From Medicago truncatula (lineage: Eukaryota; Streptophyta; Magnoliopsida; Fabales; Fabaceae): a stretch of 64,000 nucleotides of DNA. The notes under the pieces are model-generated. The model was not told where the DNA came from, searched no databases, and was given only the letters and a program-made list of their open reading frames with translations. The DNA lies in assembly GCF_003473485.1 (NCBI RefSeq), contig NC_053045.1, positions 40,156,494-40,220,493 of the forward strand. Reading direction: 5' to 3'. The translations under genes were made by a program, and so were the position numbers. Below are positions 12,399 to 23,542 of this stretch, one piece after another (positions within the stretch are counted from its first letter, which is position 1; each line of letters begins with the position of its first letter).

Positions 12399-12999
12399 GG
12401 GTTTGTTTGAGAGTTCAGAGGGGAGGCAAGGAAAGAGAATGAGAGAAATCTTTCATCTTATCTGCTAGAATTTTCGTAGAGAATAAGAAGAGAAACTAAT
12501 ACATCTCATCTATATTGGCAACCCTTGGCTGCCACCAATCACATGTCGGGCTCTAGAAATATTACTAAATAAGAGAAAAGAAAGATATAAAAGCTCTAGA
12601 GGAGACTAGACTAAAATCCAAACCAAAATAATCAAAGCAACTCAACATTTGACTCATTAAAAACTTATTAGGAAAATCCAGAGGGATAAACCTAACAAAG
12701 GAAAATGAGAAGAGAGCAAACAACTTGGTAAAAAAACAAGGAAAACATAAATCTTGAGAGAGAGCAACATCAACAAAATTTGAATTTAGTAAATCTTAAT
12801 ACATTCCAATTTTAAAAATTTAAAATGAAAAGAAAAGTAGAATCCATCTCCAAACACCTCATTATGATGAAGGCCAAAAGAAACAATTTTGTCTGCACAT
12901 AGATTTCCAACTCTAAAAATTTGAGGAATTTAAAACTACATTTTTTTTAAATTCATACAATTTAACCATTTATTCATTAGGTCCACAAAACATTTACTA
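12399..12999. other. No gene recognised
   Basis: Purine-rich non-coding sequence. The first 100 bases (GTTTGTTTGAGAG onward) look like the end of another degraded element, but no partner end was found. Confidence 0.4.
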
Positions 13000-13560
13000 G
13001 ATATTTTGAAAAACATAACAACTAGCTAAGAGTTTGTCTCTAAGCAAAGCTTCCTCCAACTCTTTTTATGATCCATCACAACTCACAAGTCCATTCATCA
13101 CCCCATGAAGCTCACCTTGAAAACCAGTACATACATGCATATTGGCAACAAACCCACCTTAAAAAAATGACATTTTTATCTGTCAAAATGCCAATTACTT
13201 ATGACACCATTAAATCTCCACTCGTAATTTCTTCATGTCATATGGTATTGATCACATTGATAATTGCTGCATTAGAAACCACTTTACGTTGTTGTGGCAA
13301 TTATTATTGAAGCAATCACAACAAAATGGAAGTAATCAAATACCAAAGTTGACCTACAAAATCACATTTAAAGAATAAATGCTTGCTAGATTCTTTAAGT
13401 TTGTGGCACAAGCTGCAAATGAAGATTACGTTGCAACCTCTATCTCTTAAAATATCATTGTAGGAACCTTGTTGTGGAAAAATCGCTAAACCACGAGAGA
13501 TCTAGACGGAGAAATAGTTGGATTCCAAATCATTTTGGCCTAAAGCTTCTCATTCAAGGG
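13000..13560 (-). mobile_element. 3' fragment of a LINE-type retrotransposon
   Basis: Read on the minus strand, with stops and frame breaks, 13560 down to about 13380 gives motifs of the zinc-binding reverse transcriptase-associated domain (zf-RVT): a 'SRSLVV-RFFHNKVPT' string, then paired cysteines and 'HKLKESSKHLFF'. Lower coordinates (13040-13110) resemble the RNase H region that follows in plant L1-like elements. It is broken and cannot be coding. Related fragments lie at 26640-27964 and 28000-28470. Confidence 0.55.
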
Positions 13561-14525
13561 AGGCTTTTGAAACAAATAAGGACGCTTAAAACAAATTTCC
13601 CTAATGGTGGATTTCTTCCAAATAAACTTGTCCTCAACAAATAACTTAGGAAAGTGTACATTTTGTAAAATAGACAAGAAACTTTTGTTACTAGGCAAAA
13701 AAGAATGAGGAATAAGCCACTTGTAACCTGTAATGGATTTTTTCTTTTTATCTTAGCGCTTAGAAGATGATGTATTTCCTTATGAATCTTAAAAAGACCA
13801 GTCATAATATATATGAATAGTTGACAAAGGATCATAATGGGGTGCCAACTTAGTTGAGACGTCCTTTAATCTCTATGTCATTTGCTCTTGATTTAGCAAA
13901 AAAAAAAAAAAAAAAACTCCATTTATCATGCCAAAAAATTGACGTGCTCGTTATTTACAACAAGTTGTTTCCCATGTTCGTTGATAATGGGGAACTTGTG
14001 CTTCATACCAGTTTACATACATGCATGACTCCTCATCATAACATGTATTTTAGTGCTTTATAGAGTCTTTTTGCCATTTAATTTTAGGATTTTTAGAGAA
14101 TTTTTGTGGATTTCTAACAGTTCGGGAAACAATTTGTAATATATTGATTAATATCATCGTGGGTCTTGTATTTCCCTAACCAAACAACTCTATATAAGGT
14201 GTCATAGTCTTTTCGACATATATAAATAAGTGGATTGACCCAATCAAAAGACAACTTGGAGAAATTTTGTCCCAAGTACCATTCACATGTCAAAGGTAAA
14301 AAAAAACCCATGAAGAGTGTAGAAATCAAGGGAAAACACCTCGAGTGCACATGCCTCGCGCGTGTGGATGTTGCATGATGCAAACCATGAATTGCATAAC
14401 AAGGGAAATCTGTATGGACATGTGTGTGATGCACACATTGAACTCGTAACACATGCCATAACTAGATTAAGTGGCACACTCGGCGCGCATAAGGCCATGC
14501 GCGGTGCATGATAATTAGGTTTATA

Positions 14526-16168
14526 CACTACAAGAATAATGACCCTTTGCCAGGGAAAATACCAAGGAAAACCGGTGGCACAAAAGACAGGGATTTGCCC
14601 CTCGCTTTTTGCCAAAATCCGTCGGTTTTATTAAGGCGCCAGTTTGAATTTTGAAAATCTGAGGGAATCTCTGCTATGTCAGAGAAAACCGACGGAAAAA
14701 GCCAGGGAACTGCCCCTCGGTTTGCGAAAATCAAAGGAACCCCTGCGTTTTCCCAGCTGACTTGACAAGGGCCTGCCAAAAGCTGAGCGCTGCGGGCCTG
14801 CCAGGGGCGGAACCCCTCGGTTTTTGCCAAATTCCGTCGCAATTTGCAACCTGTTCTGCGCCTACTTCTGCGCCTACCTAAGCTAGGATTTGACTGCTTT
14901 TTCCGACGGACATGTCCCTGGCAAAGGCCCTGGTTTTTTCCCTTTCCTATATAAGTGAAGCACCGGTTTGATAATTCTATTATTCAATTCTCTCTCATAC
15001 CAAATACGGATCAAACACCAAAAACTCACAAAAATTGATGAACATATGAAGAACACATGAACACTTCATTGTGACCTTCATACATTTTCAGTAACACTAA
15101 CACCACAAATCACACCCTCAAGAGTTTCACGAACCAAATCAAAGGAAGAGAAGGAGTAATATTTCGTGTTCCTCTTTACATAGGAGTGTAGATCTAGAGT
15201 TTTGTGAGGTTGTTGTTTCAAAAAATTTCGAAAATAAAAGTTTAGATCTAGACTTCTGTGTTGTTGTTTTGAAAATTTTGAGTTGATATTTGAAAAGAGG
15301 AGGAAAAAGGATGTTTAAAAATGTAAAAAGTTTATGAATCGGAGGGGTTTCGAACTCCGGCGCGGTGGTGCCACCACCGGCCACCGCGCTGGAAAACATG
15401 ATCTCATCGGAGAAGAAGCTTTTGTGTTGCAGAGCTTCTCTCTTTAAAACATACTTAGAGAGAGAAGGATTTTGTTTTGTGTGTGTTTTTTCGTTGAAAC
15501 TGCTTTATATAGTCTGTTTATAAAAATGCTTCATAAAAAATACTATACTAAAAATTTCTATTGTTGGAAAACAATTCTAATGATATCTTAATTATGTCTT
15601 CTTTGATTAAACTTTATTTATATGCATTTAATTGTGTTTTAAAAAAAATTAATTTTTTTAAATATATATTTTTTAATTAAATTGATTTTTTAACCATTTA
15701 ATTGTATTACAAAAACAATTTAAAAAAAAATCAATTTTTAAATTAATTTAAATATATTTTATTAATTAATAAAAAAAAATCGTTTTCATAAAAATAATAT
15801 TTTTTTTAAAAAATAAGGACATTTGCCAGGGGTTAAACCCCTCGCATGTCCCTCATTTTTTGCTGCTGTCACTTCAGTCAGAGCCGCCGCAGTCAGACGT
15901 CAGTCGTAGTCAGAGGTGCAGGAAAGCTGCAGACGAAAGTGAGGGAACATGCCAGGGGTTCTGCCAGGGAGAAAGCGTGGCGATTTGCCAGGGGTTCTGC
16001 CCCTCGTTTTTCTGCCAGGGGTGTAGCCCCTGGCAAAGTGTTTGCAATGAGCGCTTTTGCCAGGCCATCTGCCCCTCGTTTTTTCCCTCACAAATGTCCC
16101 GTTTGCCAGGGATTTTGTCCTTTTAACAGGGATTTTGCCCCTGGCAAAAGGCAATGTTTCTTGTAGTG
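14526..16168. mobile_element. Non-autonomous CACTA transposon, 1643 bp
   Basis: The left end is CACTACAAGAATAATGACCC. The reverse complement of the right end is CACTACAAGAAACATTGCC. The 3-bp target duplication ATA is present on both sides (14523-14525 and 16169-16171). Many subterminal copies of 'TGCCAGGG' and 'GCCCCTCG' occur in both orientations within about 400 bp of each end, as expected for transposase binding sites of CACTA elements. No transposase gene is present. Open frames inside (for example 15846-16166) follow these GC-richer repeats and are not credible genes. The central 15000-15500 segment is different in character and may be captured host sequence. Confidence 0.9.
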
Positions 16169-16466
16169 ATATAAGTGCAGACTTAACTAGAAACTAGGGT
16201 TCCAAATCTTAATGATGGGGATGTTTAGAGTGCAATCCCAACAACCTAAAGTGGCAATTTTCAACCCTTGACGAACAAGATTGAAGACCTTCAACAATCA
16301 CCACTCTATTTGCATGTGTAACTCTTTAACCTTTTGATTATGTCTTTTGTTACTAAGAGTAATTAAACTCATTAAATTAGGATTGAATGATGAACTTCTA
16401 TGGTATTGTTCGAACCATGTAATCTATAATGTCCTTTATCAATGCAATTTGGCTATATTTATTTAT

Positions 16467-16652
16467 GGGAAATGCTAACTGGTGCCCCCGGGGCACTGGT
16501 TAAGGATATAAAAAAGGAAATTATATAGTAGTTAATGCATTGAAATTGTGTAATTAATTTATAATAAAGTCAAAAACAGTTTTTTTTATGATAATAATTC
16601 CCTTTTATGGTATGCTTAACCTGTGCCCCGGAGGCACCGGTTAACAGGACCC
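16467..16652. mobile_element. Mutator-like MITE, 186 bp (copy B)
   Basis: Same family and same length as 2055-2240 but inverted. It starts GGGAAATGCTAACTGGTGCC and ends GGTTAACAGGACCC. The 9-bp direct repeat TTTATTTAT flanks it (16458-16466 and 16653-16661). Confidence 0.87.
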
Positions 16653-17331
16653 TTTATTTATTATACAACATGCTTATTGCTTTTCATAGCCTAATTAATA
16701 AACTTTCAATTGATTAAAAGTTATAATTCACTATAAACCCTAGCTTTTATGACTTGAACTAGTGTAATGTTCTCTAATTAATTTATCTACACAAAGAGAA
16801 TTAATTAGCAAGCATGGCTCATAGTTTAACGGTCAATAAAACTTTTGATAAAATTAGTTTCATTTAAGATGTTAGAGTTCTATTTTAGATAGAACTTGAG
16901 CCTGAAATTGGTCTTGGCCTAATTTGTTAAACAGCAGTGAACATAGAAATCAAATTGTTTTTTTTTTTTTTTTTTTGACAAGAAACTAGTATTACCAAAA
17001 AATAATATGGAGAAATTTGGGAAATTTAATCATCCGTCATCATTTTGATTTAGGTCTATTTACTTTTCTTTGCAAACCAACTCTTATGCAAACTCCCTCA
17101 AATTTTACTTTTAAAAATAAACATTGGTTAATTGCGTAAGTAAAAACAACAACGAGAAGATTTTTTTTTTTTTTTTTTTTAATATTATTGCAAGACAACT
17201 TATTTGATCCACCCACTTGCCGAATAAATTCGTCAATACATATGTATGAAAAATCAAAGAAGAAATCAAAAAACAATATCGTACTAATGAATGTGAATAC
17301 TAAGAAATAAAGGAGTGATCGATAATGGTTT

Positions 17332-17751
17332 GCCGACATGAAAAGTATATACTCCCACCGTCCCTCAATACTTTACCTACTTGACCATTTCACACAGATT
17401 AAGAAGAGTGTAAAGATGAAAGAAAGAGAATTATATTTTTACTGAATAGTCCTTGTCATTATTTTGAAACTTTTTCACTTTTAAGTAATGATTACTTTCT
17501 TTGTTCCACTACAAACTTTAACATGGGAACCACAAAAAGTATTTATAAGGGGTAAATCTGTCAAATTCTGCTTAAAAATCTGAGAAAATCAAGTATTATA
17601 GGACAAATATTTTTTTCAAATAGGTGAAGTATTGAGGGACGGAGAGAGTAGTGTTTTAAAAGACACGTATTTGTTTGAATCGATAGGGCAGACCCCACAT
17701 AACTTCAACCACAATTTTCTCTAGCAAAAAATCACACCTAAGATTATAAAT
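17332..17751 (+). promoter_or_regulatory. NRP promoter module, gene 2 (interrupted by a MITE)
   Basis: GCCGAC lies at 17332-17337, ACACGT at 17663-17668 and TATAAAT at 17745-17751. In the uninterrupted copies the first two sites are about 23-32 bases apart. Here they are 331 apart because a Stowaway-like element lies between them. Confidence 0.75.
17352..17648. mobile_element. Stowaway-like MITE, 297 bp
   Basis: The ends are CTCCCACCGTCCCTCAATAC and, inverted, CTCTCTCCGTCCCTCAATAC. A TA dinucleotide flanks each side (17350-17351 and 17649-17650), the Tc1/mariner-type target. It lies within the conserved promoter of the NRP gene at 17831. Confidence 0.9.
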
Positions 17752-17830
17752 AACTGAACAAACCTGTTCAAGTTTTACACTTGCAAAACCTATCATCATT
17801 CCATTACTTAAAAACAACAACAAAGAAACA

Positions 17831-18094
17831 ATGGCAGAAAGTGGAGAACCAAATAAGTTTCTACCAAGTGAGGTTTTGGGGAGTGCAAAGGTGGCAGCAG
17901 AATCAGCACAGACAACTGTGGGGCAACAATCTGAGAAGGTGGCAACTGCTGCAGAGAAGGCTAAGAAGACCGTAGTTGAGCACGTTGACAGGGCTGCTGA
18001 TCATGTTCATTCCACACCAGAGGAGCCTCCTAAATCCGAAGAAGGTGGTGTGCTTGATGGTGTTAAAAAAGCTGTTGGAGGCTTATTCAAATGA
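17831..18094 (+). CDS. Small nodulin-related (NRP-like) protein, gene 2
   Basis: Single exon, 87 codons, starting MAESGEPNKFLPSEVLGSAK. It is almost identical in its first half to the gene at 19470. The alanine-rich section (AKVAAESAQTTVG, then KVATAAEKAKKTVV) predicts an amphipathic helix. It is followed by a Pro/Glu-rich linker and the family C-terminus GGLFK. No cysteines, signal peptide or membrane segment are seen. The start is the first ATG after the TATA box and matches the paralogue. The role is unknown; by family and promoter motifs it may act in stress response. It lies between two Stowaway-like MITEs, one in the promoter and one starting about 130 bp after the stop. Confidence 0.8.
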   Translation: MAESGEPNKFLPSEVLGSAKVAAESAQTTVGQQSEKVATAAEKAKKTVVEHVDRAADHVHSTPEEPPKSEEGGVLDGVKKAVGGLFK

Positions 18095-18222
18095 AAAGAT
18101 ATATCACTGATTTTTTTTTAGCATCTTGATTTATTAATAAGGACACTAAACTTGTCATCCTTTCTAAGTATTAAATGATGCATGCGTATCTTATCATGTA
18201 ACCTATAGGAATATAGGATATA

Positions 18223-18711
18223 TTCCCTCCTATTTTATTATATATATTACTTTCACATATACTAAAAAATATATTTAACTTACGAACAATATATTAGTTC
18301 AAGTAATAAGGGATTTGGACCCTTTAAATATTTAGTTAGGGTTCGATTTCTAACTCATCTATGCGTATAAAAAATCTGTACGAGGAGATAATCCACCTAA
18401 GGACATGTTTTTTTTGATGGAGATTAATCATCGCTTAGCGGCGGTGAAATTTCGTATCAATAACACGGTAACAAAAATAATATATTTAACTTTGCATGAA
18501 ATAGAAAAATTATAAATGATTTTACATTCTTCATTAATGACACGGGAAAGATATATTAAAAGAAATGGAAGAAAAAAAGAGTAATAAATAATAAAAGGTG
18601 AAAATAGAATAATAAATAGTATGATAGAAAAAATATTAATATTATGAATTAATTTATAATTTCAAAGATTTTGTTTCTTCCACATTGAGATATAATAAAA
18701 TAAGGGGGGAG
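18223..18711. mobile_element. Stowaway-like MITE, about 489 bp
   Basis: The left end TTCCCTCCTATTTTATTATA and the inverted right end CTCCCCCCTTATTTTATTAT match closely, with TA on each side (18221-18222 and 18712-18713). It interrupts the conserved 3' flank of the preceding NRP gene just after TATAGGA. The interior around 18329-18410 has a decayed B-box-like string. Confidence 0.75.
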
Positions 18712-19237
18712 TACTTGACAATAAAAAAGTGAGGGAGTCTAAAGTTACCAAACATATTTTATTCCTACATATTTTATGTTTTTATTCCTATATATATTAC
18801 ATATATTTTATGTTTTTAACACTCAATTTTATCTTTATGACATCTCTAATCTTCCTATATATATTTTATGTTTTTCTTTCTATTTTACTATATTTTATTC
18901 AATCATGTTTCCTTTCTTTGTAGTAGTATTTACAATCCATCTAGAAAGCTAATTCAATATTTCACAAGTTTGAAATATATACTACTCCTATAGCTTATTC
19001 TACAACAATTGATATATTTGTAAAAAATGTTCTAAAAGTAAGAATAATAGTTAAAGTACCTCTCAACAATTGATATACTACTCCTATAGCTTAAGATGAT
19101 AGTTAAAGGAACATATTACATATACCACTCCAATTCAATATATTTTCCATCGATAATATATCAATATTTAATAAGAATAATATTTTAAAAGTACCTCTCA
19201 AAAAAAAAGGAGTGGTAGTTAAAGGATCTCACAGTTT

Positions 19238-19392
19238 GCCGACATAAGAGGTAAATAGTATTTCAAAGGACACGTATTCTTACTATAATATTTATGTATG
19301 AGTCGATAGGATAGACCCACGTTAAAATCTTCAACCACACAATTTTCATAGATATTTTCTTTTGCAAAAAACCACCCCTAAGTTATATAAAT
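19238..19392 (+). promoter_or_regulatory. NRP promoter module, gene 3
   Basis: GCCGAC (19238-19243), ACACGT (19270-19275), the conserved GATAGACCCACGTTAAAATC-type block, and TATAAAT (19386-19392). This is an uninterrupted copy of the module. Confidence 0.78.
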
Positions 19393-19469
19393 AATTGAAC
19401 AACCTTGTTGAAGTATTACACTTGCAGAACCAATTATTCATTACTTAAAACAAGAAAAATAAAAAAACG

Positions 19470-19733
19470 ATGGCAGGAACAGGAGAACCAAATAAGTTTC
19501 TACCAAGCGAGGTTTTGGGGAGTGCAAAGGTGGCAGCAGAATCAGCACAGACAACTGTGGTGAAACAAGGTGAAAAGGTAGCAACTGCTGCAGAGGGTGT
19601 TAAGAAGACAGTTGTAGAGCAAATTGATAGGGCTGCTGATTATGTTCATTCTAAACCTGTGGAGCCTGCCAAAACCGAAGAAGCTGGTGTGCTTGATGGT
19701 GTTAAAAAGACTGTTGGAGGCTTATTCAAATGA
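19470..19733 (+). CDS. Small nodulin-related (NRP-like) protein, gene 3
   Basis: Single exon, 87 codons, starting MAGTGEPNKFLPSEVLGSAK. It is the closest paralogue of the gene at 17831, only about 1.4 kb upstream, and the two are clearly a recent tandem duplicate pair. It shows the same plan: an alanine-rich helical section (KVAAESAQTTVVKQGEKVA), a KKTVVEQIDRAADYVHSKP segment and the C-terminal KKTVGGLFK. No targeting signal is visible. The 3' flank follows the family pattern until about 19937, where it is interrupted by sequence starting TGTTGGAACATTG, probably a retrotransposon LTR. The molecular function is not known. Confidence 0.8.
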   Translation: MAGTGEPNKFLPSEVLGSAKVAAESAQTTVVKQGEKVATAAEGVKKTVVEQIDRAADYVHSKPVEPAKTEEAGVLDGVKKTVGGLFK

Positions 19734-19937
19734 AATAGCATCTTGATTAATTAATAAGGACATTGAATTTGCCATCCCTTTAAGTATTGATTGTTGTATA
19801 TCTTATCATGTAATCTATAGGATAGGATATACTAATGTCTGATTGTGGATCATATATATAAGTTTCCACGTTACTGTTTGAACCAACATCCTGCACCTGT
19901 TTATGTTTTTATTCCTAATTTTGTTGCATATACTTCA

Positions 19938-20700
19938 TGTTGGAACATTGATATAATGTTAGGAAGAAAAATTGAAAGATTAAGTAATTATATTTTGATC
20001 TAATATTGTGTGAATTAAAAAAATAGAGTGTGGGGGTCCCACATAAAATAGAACATACACATTATTAGTGTTTAAATTCCGATATTTAATTTTAAATATT
20101 TGATAATGATAAAAATAATAGTAATTATTATTTTTATTCGAATATCACTTTTCATAAATTTAACTTATGGTGGTTGTGATAAGAATAAGAATTTAATTAA
20201 ATTTCTTATATTTCCTTCATTCAAATCTAATGGTTTCTTTCCTTCATTTTTGTGGATTTGTTTCTTTTGATCCTATATACAAGTGTTGTTGAAATGATTA
20301 ATGAATAAACTTCATTTTAATCTTATCCATTAGAGTAACTGTTGTCGCAATTTATGCTAAAACAGTTACATAATCTCTATATAAATAGAGGACTCCACTC
20401 AGTTCAAAAAATACACCAAAAAGTTTCATTGAGTTGTCGGAAACTCTTTCTCTCTTCTCCCTTTCTTGACTTGTGTTGACGAGTCTTTCTTCTCTTCATC
20501 TCTTTTTATATGTAGAGTGTTCTTAAGACCATAGTCTCTTTTTCGGTTTAATCTCCATTCGGAATTAAGAATGGTCTTAAAGAGAGCGACCTGGTCGTGA
20601 CTCAACCTAGTAACAATTTCGGTAGATAATAGAATTTGAAAATCCAAATACAACAATTTGAAAATCCAAAAACAACAATTTTAAGATGGTTCGATCTGCT
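19938..20700 (+). mobile_element. Probable LTR retrotransposon remnant (5' LTR and leader)
   Basis: The conserved NRP 3' flank stops at 19937 and new sequence starts TGTTGGAACATTG, a usual LTR 5' end. It contains a TATAAATAGAGGACTCCACT promoter-like string near 20381. A short tandem pair 'ATTTGAAAATCCAAA-ACAACA' follows at about 20632-20675. No matching 3' LTR was found before the next gene. The call rests on boundary and composition. Confidence 0.4.
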
Positions 20701-21732
20701 ATGTCTACCGAAGAAATTACTTATTGAGGTTATGTTGTCCCTGAATATAAACAAGGATAAAAAAAGCTAAGAAACTCACATACTTAGAGAGCAACTGAAA
20801 CGAAGAAGTGTTTGATGTTATAACGACAACACAAAGAAATTCACATATGCAACTTTGAATTGTTTGAAATTTATATTCAAAAGTCAAAACTGCATTGTGA
20901 ATAAATACTAACCGTTAAGAGAATAGAACCAACAAGTGTTGTAGCATCGATCTTAATTTTCCACTTGATTCTTGACAATCGACAAAACAGATATTTATCG
21001 TAACAAACTGTTTAAAGCAGCTGATCGGAGTAAGATAAAAAATTAGTTGTCAAGTTTCGGAAATTTCGTACTGTGAGACCCTTGAATGTTGCAAATGATA
21101 ATGATGCAAAAGGTTCTAAATTTTAAGGTTGAGCATGAGCTTACCAGTTAAGGATATTGTGCTTGCTTTAGTTAACCAACCTCCTGTTCGAACACATGGA
21201 ATAAGTTTTATTTGGTAAATTAAAGCACATGTATATTTTTATGAACTTGAGCTCGAGTACCATTATTTTGGACATACGTGAACGAATGCTCAATTATATT
21301 AGGATCTGTTCCTATAAGAATAGGTTGAGTGATCCGTATACAATACTTTTGTTGGGAAAAGACTCTGTTTAGACGACATGTTCAAAATTAAATTCTCCTT
21401 CTATTTTATTAGTTATGTGATTTTAATTTTTGATATATCAAAATTTATTATGTGAACAAGCGTTTAATTTTAAACTTGAGTAATTTGAACTTAATTCCAA
21501 AGTTGTATAAGTAGATAATTTTATTTTTTGCAGTCAAGATAAATGAACCAAAAGTTCATATAAATCAGTGTTAGAGAATTTGAATCTCTAAACTTAATAA
21601 ATTATGATATGTGCGAACTTGATGAAACATAAATTAGAAATGATAAAATAATATTTATCATATTTATTGATGATAGTAAATCTTGAAAAAAATAAAATTG
21701 ATATGTTTGATTTGTTCAATTTCTTTAACGAA

Positions 21733-22155
21733 AATCGAAATTTATGTTGTACAGAGTACTCAAGTCAAAGAACAAAAAATTCTAATTAAGAAATTTTTGA
21801 AGAAAAGACAACCCAACTTGTCTTATTTTTGAACTTGGGATCATCTGAACCATATTTGGATTCTGGACCCCAAGAAAGTTGAACTCACTAGTAGAGCCTA
21901 TGAATATGTATTCATTGAGTATGTTATAAATAGCGAAGCATATAGGTTTTATGACCTAAATGCTAAAGTGATCATAGAATAAAACGATGTCGATTTATAT
22001 GTAAATATTTACCCCTTTAAATAAAGAATAGTGGGGGCATTAGCGGAGGCGCTAGCGGGAACACGACATTAGTGGGGGCAAAATAACTTTCCTTTAAAAG
22101 TTAAGAACTAGTGGGGGCACTAAATGCTTGAGTACTTTGTACAACATAAATTTCC
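21733..22155. repeat. Inverted repeat flanking a copia fragment
   Basis: The string AAATTTATGTTGTACAGAGTACTCAAG around 21738-21765 is repeated in inverse form, with one change, near 22126-22153. The 420-bp interval holds the decayed copia segment and three copies of 'AGTGGGGGCA' (about 22030-22115). Confidence 0.6.
21875..22000 (+). pseudogene. Decayed copia-type polyprotein fragment (after the integrase core)
   Basis: A plus-strand frame reads a string ending in SEAYRFYDLNAKVIIE and then meets a stop. The spacing of Tyr, Phe, Gly-equivalent and 'YRFY' matches the conserved segment after the integrase core of plant copia polyproteins, where G-Y-x-x-x-S-K-G-Y-R-F-Y is typical. Only about 40 residues are left. 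It may belong to the same insertion as the LTR-like sequence at 19938. Confidence 0.45.
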
Positions 22156-22184
22156 TTAATGTTCTATCCCATAACACTCTCCAA

Positions 22185-22870
22185 TAGGGGTGTTCAAAAC
22201 CGAACCAATCCAATAGAAAAACCGCAACAAACAACATTTGGTTTGGATGTATTCAAATTACTTTTTTATTACTCAACCGTATGGTTTGGTTTGGTTTGCG
22301 GTTTTCATTTTACAAATTACCGAACCAAACCAAACCGCAACATAATAAAAACACTAATTAAAATATATGTCACCTATACCAATATTCATATAAACTCAAT
22401 GTAAACTTTTATAAAATGACATATTTTTTCTTGTTAAGTTTCTTCTTTACTTTTTATTTCAAAAGTGTATTTGTGTGCTACTTGAACTTTTAGAGAATGA
22501 TAAAATATAAGTATTTTACATGTCTTTCACAATAGAATTAATTTTTGTCCATGTTTTTAATTTAGTTTATGTTGTTTGGTGAAAATGAAAATGTAACGTG
22601 GAATGAAGTTAAAAATATTGTCGGAACCTTGTTGAAATTAAGTTGTGTTTTACCTTTTTAACTAGATTTTAATGTTGGAAACAAAAAATTGTATTGTCTC
22701 AAAAAACCGCATCAACCGATCTAACCCAAACCGCATTTGTTTGGTTTGGTTTGGTTCAGATTGTGTTTTAAAAGTAAACGGAACAAATCCAAACCGCATG
22801 CTTTTTTATCTTTCGATTTGGATGACTTTTAACCTCAAAACCGAATCAAACCGCACCGCGAACACCCCTA
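22185..22870. mobile_element. hAT-like MITE, 686 bp
   Basis: The left end is TAGGGGTGTTCAAAACCGAA. The inverted right end is TAGGGGTGTTCGCGGTGCGG. The 8-bp direct repeat CTCTCCAA lies on both sides (22177-22184 and 22871-22878). The arms are rich in 'AACCAAACCGCA' and its inverse. Short open frames inside are not genes. Confidence 0.9.
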
Positions 22871-23142
22871 CTCTCCAATGTCTTTGTAACAAAATTTAGT
22901 CACGAAATTAAATGAAGGTTTTAGTATTATTTTTTTTTCTCAAAATGTCTCGTTAATTTATTTTTTATTTTAAAAAAAAGTCGTGAGGTGTACTAACTAA
23001 TGTGATTAAGTAATTTATTGACTAAAAATACACATGAATATATGAAAGATCCGATTCAAAACTCAGTCCTTACATAATTCTTACATAATATGTGATGTTT
23101 ATATCACTTGGAGTAAGATCATTGAAATAACTTATGTGTCCT

Positions 23143-23225
23143 CGTGAACTTAACTCGGTTGATAGGAATAATGTATGATGTATGTAAGGTAAGGTTCGAG
23201 GTTCAAATCCCACCACTAAAAAATG
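23143..23225 (+). mobile_element. tRNA-derived SINE remnant
   Basis: CTCGTGAACTTAACTCGGTTGATAG resembles an A box and GGTTCGAGGTTCAAATCCCA contains a B box. It closely resembles 7488-7590, with the same 'GTCC-CGTGAAC' start. Confidence 0.55.
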
Positions 23226-23542
23226 AAATAACTGATGTGATTATTATTAAGAAATAATAAAGAGTTCTCTTAAAAATAAAATATTGAGTGGTACATGACA
23301 AATAAAAAATAAAAAAGATAATGAGTGGTAGTTAAAAGAATGAGAAATGATATCTGTATAACCATTTTATAACAACTTTTGTGATAACTTTCTTTCTCAT
23401 ACTTACATTATATTTTTACTTTTACTCTCTATTATTTTAATTTTTGTGCCAATGCATATTTTCTTTGTAAAAACATGGTTATCTATTTAGTTGTCAAGCA
23501 AATAGATGTTCGAATAACACTGCTTTAAAAGAATAGGGATAT

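Noticed and set aside
14114..16166. Several overlapping open frames of 84-112 residues on both strands
   Set aside because: Most lie in the CACTA element and arise from its GC-richer subterminal repeats (TGCCAGGG/GCCCCTCG); those below 14526 lie next to LINE debris. None has family features.
17781..17975. 64-residue frame overlapping the start of NRP gene 2
   Set aside because: Wrong frame; the family protein starts at 17831.
22159..22899. Two plus-strand frames rich in Asn, Arg and Pro
   Set aside because: They are translations of the CCAAACCGCA repeats in the hAT-like MITE.
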